Positions 1 to 5,389 are shown, counted from the first letter of the stretch. The stretch is DNA of 8,931 nt from Pseudomonadota bacterium (GCA_023417665.1 JAEZFA010000038.1:1-8931); one strand, 5' to 3'. The notes: generated by a model not told the origin, from the sequence alone. Numbers and translations are program-made.

Positions 1-13
1 GTTGTCCCCACCC

Positions 14-55
14 GGCCGCGCTTTCGCGCGGCCACCCTCCCCATGAAGGGGAGGG
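14..55. repeat. Paired perfect hairpins, REP-like, at 3' end of the monooxygenase gene
   Basis: Two perfect inverted repeats lie side by side. The first is GGCCGCGC, loop TTTC, GCGCGGCC (14-33). The second is CCCTCCCC, loop ATGAA, GGGGAGGG (35-55). They begin 10 nt beyond the stop codon of the leftward monooxygenase gene, so its transcript would end in or run through both. There is no T tract, so they are not a classical intrinsic terminator. From memory, CCCTCCCC/GGGGAGGG palindromes recur between genes in Rhizobiales genomes, which makes a repeat element with a 3'-end role the best reading. Confidence 0.65.
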
Positions 56-65
56 AAAGGAACGA

Positions 66-1337
66 TTACTTTGCCGTCGCCTTCCCCTGCACGATCGGCG
101 GCTTCGCGTTCAGCGCTTCGACCTGAAATCCGGCGACGCGCTTGTAATTGTTGGCGATGTCTTCGAGTTCCTGCCGCGTCAGTACTTCGGTGACGACATT
201 GAAGCCGTCCGGCGCGCGCTCCTCGACCATCTGCATGACCTGCTCGGGTCCGTTGCCGCGGTTCAGCATCACGAGCTGCGTGGTCGCCGGACGCCGCTCG
301 GCCTCATAGGCTTCGAGTGCGGCGGTGGTCTCGCCCTTGTCCTGAATTTCACGCGCCAGCACGCGTGCATCGAGGATCGCCTGCGAGGAGCCGTTCGAGC
401 CGATCGGATACATTGGATGCGCGGCGTCGCCCATGAGCGTCACGCGGCCGAAGGTCCAGCGGTCCAGCGGGTCGCGGTCGACCAGCGGATACTCGTAGAA
501 ATATTCCGCGTCGCGGATCAGGCCGGGCACGTCGAGCCAGTCGAAATTCCAGTTCTCAAACCACGGCGCGAATTCCTCGCGCTGGCCGGCGCGGTTGTAG
601 TCCTCGCGCCGCCAGTCGTAGTCGGCGGCAAGCTCGCGCTCCGCGATCCAGTTGAGCATGGGCTCGCCGCGTTCGCTGTCTTCGCGCGAGATCGGATAGG
701 CGACGAACTTCACCTGCTGGTAGCCCGCCATGATCATCGAGCGGCCGGTGAGGAACGGCTTGGCCCGGGTGACGCCGCGCCAGAGAATCCGCTTGGCCCA
801 GATCGGCGCGCCTTCGTCGGGATAGAGCTTGCCCCGGATCGTCGAGTGAATGCCGTCGCAGGCGACCAGGAGCGTGCCGTCCTCGCTCGGCAGGATTTCT
901 CCGCGCCTGCCGCTGAAGAACACGCGCACGCCGTTCGGCGTTTCTTCCCAGTGCGAGACGTGACGGCCGGTCAGCACGTTCTCCGCGCCGAGCCGTTCGA
1001 TCGCGGCGTTCAGCAGGATCGTCTGCAATTCCCCCCGGTGGATCGAGAATTGCGGCCACTTGTAGCCGGCCTCGAGCCCGCGCGGCTCCGACCAGATCTG
1101 CTTGCCGTGCTTGGAGTAATAGGCAAGTTCGGAAGTGCGGATGCCGGTGCGGTCGAGTGCGTCGAGCAGCCCGAGTTCGATCAGTTCGCGACAGGCATGC
1201 GGCAGCACGTTGATGCCGACGCCGAGCGGCTTGATCTCCGCGACGCTCTCGAACACGCGGCATTTGACGCCGATCTGATGCAGGCTCAGCGCAAGCGCGA
1301 GTCCGCCAATGCCGCCGCCGGCGATGAGAACTGTCAT
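66..1337 (-). CDS. PhzS-like FAD-dependent monooxygenase (group A flavoprotein)
   Basis: 423 residues, a complete class A flavin monooxygenase. Seen: the N-terminal dinucleotide fold GGGIGG (residues 7-12) with acidic E30 for the ADP ribose, the DG motif at D161-G162, and the second FAD motif GDAAHP at 303-308 followed by PIGSNGSSQAILDA. The stretches PLGVGIN (38-43), WSEPRG (82-87), IHRGELQ (99-105), WRGVT (186-190) and VDRDPL (286-291) match, from memory, Pseudomonas PhzS, the 5-methylphenazine-1-carboxylate hydroxylase, nearly end to end. The family uses NAD(P)H and O2 to hydroxylate aromatic substrates in the cytoplasm. No phenazine gene lies nearby, so the substrate is unknown. The ATG has a clear ribosome site, GGAGGA at 1344-1349, 6 nt upstream. 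It lies 75 nt downstream of fabI on the same strand, with a repeat palindrome between, so co-transcription is possible but not shown. Confidence 0.94.
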   Translation of the reverse strand: MTVLIAGGGIGGLALALSLHQIGVKCRVFESVAEIKPLGVGINVLPHACRELIELGLLDALDRTGIRTSELAYYSKHGKQIWSEPRGLEAGYKWPQFSIHRGELQTILLNAAIERLGAENVLTGRHVSHWEETPNGVRVFFSGRRGEILPSEDGTLLVACDGIHSTIRGKLYPDEGAPIWAKRILWRGVTRAKPFLTGRSMIMAGYQQVKFVAYPISREDSERGEPMLNWIAERELAADYDWRREDYNRAGQREEFAPWFENWNFDWLDVPGLIRDAEYFYEYPLVDRDPLDRWTFGRVTLMGDAAHPMYPIGSNGSSQAILDARVLAREIQDKGETTAALEAYEAERRPATTQLVMLNRGNGPEQVMQMVEERAPDGFNVVTEVLTRQELEDIANNYKRVAGFQVEALNAKPPIVQGKATAK

Positions 1338-1355
1338 GGGGTTTCCTCCGCGTCC

Positions 1356-1404
1356 CGTCCTTCGAGACGCGCGACGCTATCGCCCGCGCTCCTCGGGACG
1401 AGGT
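1356..1404. repeat. REP-like palindrome, CCTCGTCCyGAGG family, copy A
   Basis: An imperfect inverted repeat between fabI and the monooxygenase gene. The left arm is CGTCC-TT-CGAG-AC-GCGCG (1356-1373) and the right arm, read in reverse complement, is CGTCC-CGAG-GA-GCGCG (1385-1400). On the minus strand it reads CCTCGTCCCGAGG, nearly the same as copy B after dnaJ (CCTCGTCCTGAGG at about 2420-2435), and in the same orientation relative to the upstream gene. It starts 8 nt past the fabI stop. The family is recalled from Bradyrhizobium-type genomes. It may end or stabilise the fabI message; there is no T tract. Confidence 0.6.
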
Positions 1405-1412
1405 CTTGTTGT

Positions 1413-2246
1413 TTATTCCCCGCCGCCGTTCTTGGTGTTCAGCGTCATGTCCGGCGCTTCCGGATTCTTGATGCCGACGACATGATAACCGGCGTCGACA
1501 TGCAGCACTTCGCCGGTCACGCCGCGGCCGAGATCGGACATCAGGTAGAGCGCGCTCGCGCCCACTTCCTCGTTGGAGACGTTGCGGCGAAGCGGGGTGT
1601 TGTATTCGTTCCACTTGAGAATGTAGCGGAAGTCGCCGATGCCGCTCGCGGCGAGCGTCTTCACGGGCCCGGCGGAAATCGCGTTGACGCGGATGTTCTT
1701 CGGACCGAGGTCGGCTGCGAGATAGCGCACGCTCGCCTCGAGTGCTGCCTTGGCGACGCCCATCACGTTGTAATGCGGCATCCACTTCTCGGCGCCGTAA
1801 TAGGTCAGCGTCGTGATCGCGCCGCCGCGCGGCATGCGCTTTTCGGCGCGCTGCGCGATTGCGGTCAGCGAGTAGCAGGAGATCGCAAGCGTCATGTTGA
1901 AGTTGTCGGCCGTGGTGTCGACATAGCGGCCGTCGAGCTGCGCCTTGTCGGAAAACGCGATCGCATGCACCACGAAGTCGAGATCGCCGAGCACCCGGTC
2001 GGTTTCGGCGAATACCGCGTCGATGGTTGCGGGGTCGGTGACGTCGCAATGGCCCGCAAGCTTCGCGCCGAGTTCGGCGGCGATCGGCTCCACGCGTTTT
2101 TTGAGTGAATCGCCCTGATAGGTCAGCGCGAGTTCCGCGCCGGCGTCGGCACAGGCCTTGGCGATGCCATAGGCGAGGGAGCGGTTGTTCGCGATGCCGA
2201 AAATGAGCCCGCGCTTTCCGCGCATCAGCCCGCTGGTATCGCTCAT
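1413..2246 (-). CDS. fabI: Enoyl-[acyl-carrier-protein] reductase (NADH), FabI
   Basis: 277 residues, slightly longer than E. coli FabI (262) because of a C-terminal tail rich in Asn and Gly. FabI reduces trans-2-enoyl-ACP with NADH, the last step of each fatty-acid elongation cycle, in the cytoplasm. Seen: the cofactor loop FGIANNRSLAYGIA (16-29), the FabI-type catalytic pair Y159-x6-K166 within PHYNVMGVAK, the further tyrosine Y149 matching E. coli Y146, and the conserved block RVNAISAGPVKTLAASGI (186-203). The spacing YNVMGVAK (six residues between Tyr and Lys) separates it from ordinary SDR reductases, which have three. The residue matching E. coli Gly93 is Ala97 (VHAIAF), which bears on diazaborine-type inhibitors. 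The ATG has only a weak ribosome site (GAAAG close to the start). A second Met at residue 8 is a possible alternative start. The leader carries a hairpin (2271-2288). Confidence 0.97.
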   Translation of the reverse strand: MSDTSGLMRGKRGLIFGIANNRSLAYGIAKACADAGAELALTYQGDSLKKRVEPIAAELGAKLAGHCDVTDPATIDAVFAETDRVLGDLDFVVHAIAFSDKAQLDGRYVDTTADNFNMTLAISCYSLTAIAQRAEKRMPRGGAITTLTYYGAEKWMPHYNVMGVAKAALEASVRYLAADLGPKNIRVNAISAGPVKTLAASGIGDFRYILKWNEYNTPLRRNVSNEEVGASALYLMSDLGRGVTGEVLHVDAGYHVVGIKNPEAPDMTLNTKNGGGE

Positions 2247-2270
2247 TCTTTCGGCCCCCGGCTACGCAAA

Positions 2271-2288
2271 ACCCCTTTTCAGCGGGGT
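2271..2288 (-). promoter_or_regulatory. Terminator-like hairpin in the fabI leader
   Basis: Read on the minus strand toward fabI, ACCCC pairs with GGGGT around an 8-nt loop (GCTGAAAA) and is followed directly by further T residues (TTTG). The hairpin ends 24 nt before the fabI ATG. The stem is short (5 bp) and the T run is short, so it could be a weak attenuator or only a chance hairpin. Confidence 0.3.
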
Positions 2289-2361
2289 GATTTCTTTTGG
2301 CATGGGTCTAAACGCGCCTCAAGCCGGGGAGTGTTCAAGGGTTGTAATGAATTGTCTCGGT

Positions 2362-2394
2362 CGTCCCCGCGAAAGCGGGGCTGGAAGCCTTCCA
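2362..2394. repeat. Intergenic palindrome with GAAA tetraloop, plus adjacent hairpin
   Basis: CCCCGC-GAAA-GCGGGG (2365-2380) is a perfect 6-bp hairpin with a GNRA loop, inside the context GTCGTCCCCGCGAAAGCGGGG. This string, from memory, is one of the commonest intergenic repeats in Bradyrhizobium-like genomes. A second perfect inverted repeat, TGGAAG-C-CTTCCA (2382-2394), follows at once. Both lie in the 190-nt gap between dnaJ and fabI, next to copy B of the other palindrome family, so two repeat families are stacked here. Confidence 0.6.
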
Positions 2395-2395
2395 A

Positions 2396-2436
2396 GCCTC
2401 AGGGTGAGGAGTGCCGAAGGCGCCTCAGGACGAGGC
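2396..2436. repeat. REP-like palindrome, CCTCGTCCyGAGG family, copy B
   Basis: The left arm is GCCTCAGGGTGAGGAGTGCC and the right arm in reverse complement is GCCTCGTCCTGAGGCGCC, around a GAA loop. The element abuts the dnaJ stop codon, starting at the very next base. It shares CCTCGTCCyGAGG with copy A (1356-1404), which lies in the same position after fabI. The role is likely that of a 3'-end structure for the dnaJ message; no T tract is present. Confidence 0.62.
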
Positions 2437-3429
2437 TCAATCGCCGCCCTTCAGCTTCTTCGCGAAGGCTTCGAGTTCCGCGTCGGCCCCTTCCGGCAGC
2501 ACGATATTGATCGAGGCCAGGAGATCGCCGGCCGGGCCGTTTTTCTGCGGCAGGCCCTTGCCCTTGAGCCGGAAAGTCCGCCCGCCCGAGGTCCGGGGCG
2601 GAATTTTCAGGTCGACCGCGCCGGAAAGCGTTGGAACCCGGACCGAGCCGCCGAGAATCGCGTCGGCCAGCGGCACCGAAACTTCGGCGCGCAGGTTGGC
2701 GCCGTCGATCTTCAGCTCCGGATGGGACGCGACGTGGATGGTGACGATGGCGTCGCCCGGCGTGGCGGGACCGGGGAACCCCTGTCCGCGCAGGCGGATC
2801 TGCTGGCCCTCATGGACGCCGGCGGGGATGCTCACCTCGACTTCCTTGCCCGAGGGCAGCGCGACGCGCTTCTTCGCGCCGCCGGCGCTTTCCTCCAGCG
2901 AGACGGTCACGGACAGGGCGACATCCGCGCCCTTGGACTGCGCCTGCTCGAACTCCTCGTAGCCGGTGTCGCCATGCGGCTGGCGGCCGGAGAAGCCGCC
3001 GCCGAAGATGCCGCTCAGGATGTCCTCGAACCCGCCGCCCTGCTGCTGGCGGGGCCCGCGGTTTCCGCGCCGCTGAAAGCCGCCTGGACCGTAGGAGAAA
3101 CTTTCGAAGATCGTTTCGCCGCCCGGGCCCTGCCGGAAATTGCCCGGATCGAAGCCGCCCTGGCCGAAGCCGCCATGCTGGCGCGGATCGAAATTGAACC
3201 CCTTGGGCTTTCCTTCCGCATCGATCTCGCCGGCGTCGAAGGCCTTGCGCTTCTTCTCGTCGCCCAGAATTTCGTAAGCGGAATTCAGCTCGGAAAAGCG
3301 CGAGGCCGCCTTCGGATCATCCTTGTTGGAGTCCGGGTGATGCTTCTTGGCGAGCTTCCTGAAGCTCTTTTTGATCTCGTCGGCGCTGGCTTTGCGGCCT
3401 ACGCCGAGCACCTCATAGGGGTCGCGCAA
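2437..3429 (-). CDS. DnaJ C-terminal-domain co-chaperone, type B (CbpA-like), TTG start
   Basis: 330 residues. The J domain fills about residues 1-68 and holds the HPD tripeptide (31-33), which stimulates Hsp70 ATPase. A Gly/Phe/Arg/Gln-rich linker runs from about 78 to 160. The paired beta-sandwich substrate-binding region (about 168-315) includes [18 protein letters not shown] and the second-repeat motif LKIPPRT. The zinc-finger CxxCxGxG repeats of classical DnaJ are absent, so this is a class B protein like CbpA, working with DnaK in the cytoplasm. The start must be TTG at 3427-3429: the J domain begins at once ([10 protein letters not shown]) and the codons just upstream include no ATG or GTG. 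AAGGA lies 10 nt upstream. higA ends 85 nt before it on the same strand, with a 5-bp GC hairpin (3453-3468) but no convincing terminator between, so read-through from higBA is possible. Confidence 0.95.
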   Translation of the reverse strand: MRDPYEVLGVGRKASADEIKKSFRKLAKKHHPDSNKDDPKAASRFSELNSAYEILGDEKKRKAFDAGEIDAEGKPKGFNFDPRQHGGFGQGGFDPGNFRQGPGGETIFESFSYGPGGFQRRGNRGPRQQQGGGFEDILSGIFGGGFSGRQPHGDTGYEEFEQAQSKGADVALSVTVSLEESAGGAKKRVALPSGKEVEVSIPAGVHEGQQIRLRGQGFPGPATPGDAIVTIHVASHPELKIDGANLRAEVSVPLADAILGGSVRVPTLSGAVDLKIPPRTSGGRTFRLKGKGLPQKNGPAGDLLASINIVLPEGADAELEAFAKKLKGGD

Positions 3430-3514
3430 CGGTTCAAAATCCTTTCGGGCCGCGGCCTTTTCTGGCCGGTTCCCGTGGCTTATTTGGGGAGCACGGCGGG
3501 TCGGCGCAACCGCC

Positions 3515-3835
3515 TTACGCCGCCTGTTCCTTGGCCGTTTCGATCTTTGCCAGCGTTTTGCGCATGGCTTTCTCTGCGTGCCAGAGGTCGTAAGCCTGCT
3601 GCATGGCGAGCCAGAGATTGGGGCCGTTGCCGCAGAACTTGCCGAGCCGCAGCGCCATCTCCGGGGTGATCGGCGCTTGCTCCGCCAGAATGCGGTGAAG
3701 CAGCTGGCGCGATACGCCGAGCTTTTTTGCTGCCGACATGACCGATTCGCCGATGGCAGGGAGCACGTCGAGCCGCAGGATCGTCCCGGGATGGGTAGGG
3801 GCTCGCTTGCGCAGCCCAGCGGCGTATTCCGCCAT
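3515..3835 (-). CDS. higA: HigA-type antitoxin, XRE-family DNA-binding protein
   Basis: 106 residues. It shows the HigA signature: THPGTIL near the N-terminus (14-20), a helix-turn-helix at about 31-51 ([20 protein letters not shown]), then [30 protein letters not shown] (56-85). HigA proteins bind and neutralise HigB and repress the operon. The reading frame is open further upstream, but the ATG at 3833-3835 has an excellent ribosome site (AGGAGGA, 3841-3847) and gives the usual HigA N-terminus; the longer version would run back over higB's end. It follows higB by 37 nt, in the toxin-first order typical of higBA. The charged C-terminal tail after residue 87 is lysine- and alanine-rich. Confidence 0.93.
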   Translation of the reverse strand: MAEYAAGLRKRAPTHPGTILRLDVLPAIGESVMSAAKKLGVSRQLLHRILAEQAPITPEMALRLGKFCGNGPNLWLAMQQAYDLWHAEKAMRKTLAKIETAKEQAA

Positions 3836-3840
3836 TTTTA

Positions 3841-3847
3841 TCCTCCT
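3841..3847 (-). promoter_or_regulatory. Strong Shine-Dalgarno of higA
   Basis: On the minus strand AGGAGGA lies 5 nt before the higA ATG (3835). It settles the start of higA against a 26-codon longer frame, and contrasts with higB, which has no recognisable ribosome site. The antitoxin should therefore be translated much better than the toxin. Confidence 0.75.
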
Positions 3848-3851
3848 GTTT

Positions 3852-3871
3852 CGACCGGTCCATTCCGGTCG
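3852..3871 (-). promoter_or_regulatory. Intercistronic hairpin between higB and higA
   Basis: A perfect 7-bp inverted repeat, CGACCGG-loop-CCGGTCG with a 6-nt loop, fills most of the 37-nt gap between the higB stop (3873-3875) and the higA ribosome site (3841-3847). In the transcript it would fold just after higB and leave the higA ribosome site single-stranded. It could protect the higA part of the message or act as an additional protein-binding site. No T tract follows on the minus strand, so it is not an intrinsic terminator. Confidence 0.5.
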
Positions 3872-3872
3872 G

Positions 3873-4148
3873 TTAGTGATACTGTTCGAAATCAACGCGA
3901 TAGGCGTTGCCATCCTCGAACTCGAACGTAATGCACCAAGGTCCGTTGATGTGGACCGTGTAGCGCTGCGGTTTTCCTCTCAGTGGATGAAAATCAAAAC
4001 CGGGCTGGTTCATGTCGTCGGGTGCAGTAGCGCTATCGAGTGCGTCTAGTCTGCGCATGATCCGAGCGTGGAATTTCTTCTGAATTCCACTGCTGTCGCC
4101 ATCTTCAAACAGCTCCTTTAAACTTTTGCTTCTGAAGCTGCGGATCAT
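3873..4148 (-). CDS. higB: HigB-type toxin, RelE/ParE superfamily mRNA interferase
   Basis: 91 residues, the normal size for HigB. The start MIRSF, the segment FHPLRG (53-58) and the ending DFEQYH match, from memory, Proteus vulgaris HigB closely. HigB cleaves mRNA on the ribosome and slows growth when HigA is lost. His54, Tyr90 and His91 correspond to recognised active-site positions. The WRI motif of the Proteus protein is WCI here (GPWCITFEFEDG, 69-80), and the Asp before Tyr-His is Gln89. GPWCITF recurs in a subgroup of HigB-like toxins as I recall, so this is probably a subfamily trait rather than decay. It starts at ATG 4146-4148 with no ribosome site; the predicted promoter would give an almost leaderless message. 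higA follows on the same strand. Confidence 0.93.
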   Translation of the reverse strand: MIRSFRSKSLKELFEDGDSSGIQKKFHARIMRRLDALDSATAPDDMNQPGFDFHPLRGKPQRYTVHINGPWCITFEFEDGNAYRVDFEQYH

Positions 4149-4153
4149 TGTTT

Positions 4154-4182
4154 ACTGTAACTCAATAAGTTACATTTGTCAA
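4154..4182 (-). promoter_or_regulatory. higBA promoter (-35 TTGACA, 17-bp spacer, -10 TACAGT)
   Basis: On the minus strand a consensus TTGACA (4182-4177) is separated by 17 bp from TACAGT (4159-4154, four of six matches to TATAAT). Only five bases (AAACA) then separate the -10 box from the higB ATG, so transcription would begin at or within a base or two of the start codon. That predicts a leaderless or nearly leaderless higB mRNA, consistent with the absence of a ribosome site. Confidence 0.65.
4156..4174. promoter_or_regulatory. Probable HigA operator, 19-bp palindrome in the higBA promoter
   Basis: TGTAACT-CAATA-AGTTACA is a perfect inverted repeat with 7-bp arms and a 5-bp centre. It sits between the -35 and -10 boxes and overlaps half of the -10 box, where a bound repressor would exclude RNA polymerase. 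HigA proteins repress their own operons through such palindromes, so this is the natural autoregulatory site. No second copy was noticed in the window. Confidence 0.65.
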
Positions 4183-4454
4183 TTATTTAGCGACAGACTG
4201 CGCGGGGAAACAGCTTTTTTGAAATGGGCGTTTTCTCTATATTTCTCAATATACTGAACGATTCCTCGAAAAAGTTTATCCCCATGCCTCGCCACGCGCC
4301 GATACTGCGCGCCGTCTCGATCCACGAGGGGCGCGTGAGCTCGCGTGGCTTTCGTCGCGGATCGGGAGCGGTGGCTGCGAAGGGAAGCGTAACGCACTTC
4401 GTTTTGCAGCGGCTGAAGTCGCGATGGTTCCGGCGAGCTTGCCGCTCGTCACAA

Positions 4455-4703
4455 GGACCTTTCTTGGCGGTGTCGTGCGTGCCCGTGCCAATGGGCCACG
4501 CCGAAACCGAAAAGGTCCGTCAGCGGTGGATAGCTTGGTCAGTCCACCGGGGGCCGCGCGTATAGGCCGTAACCCATCCGCGCGCGGGCGCCGGTAGTGA
4601 CCGGTTTCTTCGCGGTGAATGAAGTTTCGTCTGCACTTTTTCCTTTCGTGCAGGCGGCCGTGGCGGGATCGGAAATTCCCGGCGTCCGCGCCGCCCTTTT
4701 TTT
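4455..4703 (+). ncRNA. Candidate structured RNA ending at an intrinsic terminator
   Basis: A run of inverted repeats on the + strand suggests a folded transcript. GGACCTTT (4455-4462) pairs with AAAGGTCC (4511-4518) and encloses CGGT/ACCG (4468-4471 with 4506-4509) and GCGTGCCC with GGG-c-CACGC (4477-4484 with 4493-4501), forming one long interrupted arm. Then come CGGTGGA/TCCACCG (4524-4530 with 4543-4549), CCGGT/ACCGG (4591-4604), CTGCAC/GTGCAG (4631-4653), CGGGA/TCCCG (4664-4681) and a terminator with seven T residues. No known RNA family was recognised and no convincing promoter was found. GC-rich DNA forms chance stems easily, so this stays tentative; the 5' end is only where the first strong stem begins. 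Confidence 0.3.
4680..4703 (+). terminator. Intrinsic terminator-like hairpin with T7 tract
   Basis: CGGCG-TCCG-CGCCG (4680-4693), then CCC and TTTTTTT (4697-4703). It points rightward, but no rightward gene precedes it, which is the main reason to suspect a noncoding transcript here. GCCCTT/AAGGGC (4693-4710) is an alternative fold that would bury the T run in a loop. On the minus strand there is no T tract, so it would not serve the leftward lipoprotein gene. Confidence 0.45.
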
Positions 4704-4799
4704 CAAGGGCGCAGCAGAACTCGGGCCTTCAGGGCGCGAGAATGCGAACGGCTGTCTGAAATTTGAATCGGGTCGAAGGCCGGTCGTCGCCTGCGAAGG

Positions 4800-5351
4800 C
4801 TAACTCTTCCGGAGCGGCTTGACCGACTTCACGTCCCAGACGTTCGCGCCGGTGCGGCAGGCCAGTCCCTCGGACCAGGTTTCGATCCCGTCCTTGACGT
4901 GGCTTGCGATGAAGTTTCGGCAGGGCATGCCTTCTTTGGTGAAGGCGGCCGCAATCGGCGTCACGGTGCCGCGCGCGCCGCTTGCCGGATTTTCCCACGG
5001 CACGCTCGGGCCTTCGTCGGTGCGCGCCAGCGCCTCGCGCAGTGCGGCCTGCGCCAGCGGCCAGTCGATTGCCGTCATGCCGGCCGGAATGTTGCCGGTG
5101 CTTGCCATGTGCAGCGGGATCGAGCCGGTATGTTCGGGGTCGCTTCGCTGCACGGCCGGCGCCATGTCGCTGACGCCGCCGGGCAGCAGCGAGGAAAGCT
5201 GGGTGGAGCAGCCGCCGAGCAGCATGGCGATCAGGCCCACCGCGATCGGCGTGCCGAAGAGCGACGCCGCAGATAGCCGGCTCGCCGTCTTTCCGTGGTA
5301 GGGAAGACGCTCCACTTCCGGTAAATCACGCTCCGACGACGTCTGACGCAC
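4800..5351 (-). CDS. RT0821/Lpp0805-family surface lipoprotein
   Basis: 183 residues with the start chosen here. A hydrophobic stretch ending in the lipobox LLGGC (Cys48) predicts export and lipidation at the cell envelope. The C-terminal half carries the family pattern: [14 protein letters not shown] (from W119), a first Cys-Arg (C144) and a second Cys-Arg (C165) followed by VWDVKSV. These resemble the rickettsial 17-kDa-type surface antigens; the molecular role is unknown. Start choice: the frame is open to a TTG at 5387, only 2 nt from the pdxH ATG. GTG at 5349-5351 has GGAG at 5358-5361 with 6-nt spacing and is preferred. GTG at 5315 would give a more usual signal-peptide length but has no ribosome site. 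It is divergent from pdxH, so the two promoters must overlap one another or the coding starts. Confidence 0.82.
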   Translation of the reverse strand: MRQTSSERDLPEVERLPYHGKTASRLSAASLFGTPIAVGLIAMLLGGCSTQLSSLLPGGVSDMAPAVQRSDPEHTGSIPLHMASTGNIPAGMTAIDWPLAQAALREALARTDEGPSVPWENPASGARGTVTPIAAAFTKEGMPCRNFIASHVKDGIETWSEGLACRTGANVWDVKSVKPLRKS

Positions 5352-5389
5352 CCGCAACTCCAGCCCGGACGAAACAAGAAGAGCCAAGG

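Larger units (their letters stand above)
4183..4799. other. Gene-less stretch between higBA and the surface-lipoprotein gene
   Basis: About 600 nt with no believable gene. The first 100 nt (to about 4285) are AT-rich, unlike the rest of the window, and adjoin the higBA promoter. The remainder is GC-rich, has short open frames on both strands with low-complexity Arg/Ser/Ala products and no ribosome sites, and carries a series of hairpins (4455-4703) treated as a separate RNA candidate. No tRNA, tmRNA, RNase P, SRP or 6S RNA core motif was recognised on either strand. It must hold the original upstream region of dnaJ if higBA was inserted later. Confidence 0.6.

Noticed and set aside
556..2049. 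497-codon minus-strand frame across the fabI-monooxygenase junction
   Set aside because: Same-strand alternative frame of both genes; extremely Arg-rich, no start signal.
417..2108. 563-codon + strand open frame opposite the monooxygenase and fabI genes
   Set aside because: Antisense shadow of two strong genes; Arg/His/Asp-rich product with no domain, typical of high-GC third-position bias.
2185..3669. 494-codon + strand open frame opposite dnaJ
   Set aside because: Antisense to a clear DnaJ protein and runs through repeat elements; no recognisable fold.
3836..3913. 26-codon N-terminal extension of higA
   Set aside because: The internal ATG at 3835 has an excellent ribosome site and gives the normal HigA N-terminus; the extension overlaps the end of higB.
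4201..4220. T6 run after a possible hairpin (about 4197-4220)
   Set aside because: The only stem available is 3-4 bp, too weak for a terminator.
4179..4491. Minus-strand frames of 71-72 codons in the same interval
   Set aside because: Arg/Ser/Ala-rich products with no ribosome site; one runs into the higBA promoter.
4224..4565. 113-codon + strand open frame in the gene-less interval
   Set aside because: No ribosome site, basic low-complexity product, spans the AT-rich to GC-rich change, and lies over the RNA-like stems.
4400..4800. tmRNA, RNase P RNA, SRP RNA, 6S RNA or tRNA
   Set aside because: Looked for their core motifs and T-arm sequence on both strands and found none; the usual gene neighbours of these RNAs are also absent.
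4597..4803. 68-codon + strand frame with a GTG start
   Set aside because: Crosses the terminator-like hairpin and has no ribosome site.
4619..4919. 11-bp direct repeat ATGAAGTTTCG (4619-4629 and 4909-4919)
   Set aside because: Length expected by chance in a 9-kb window; no flanking similarity.
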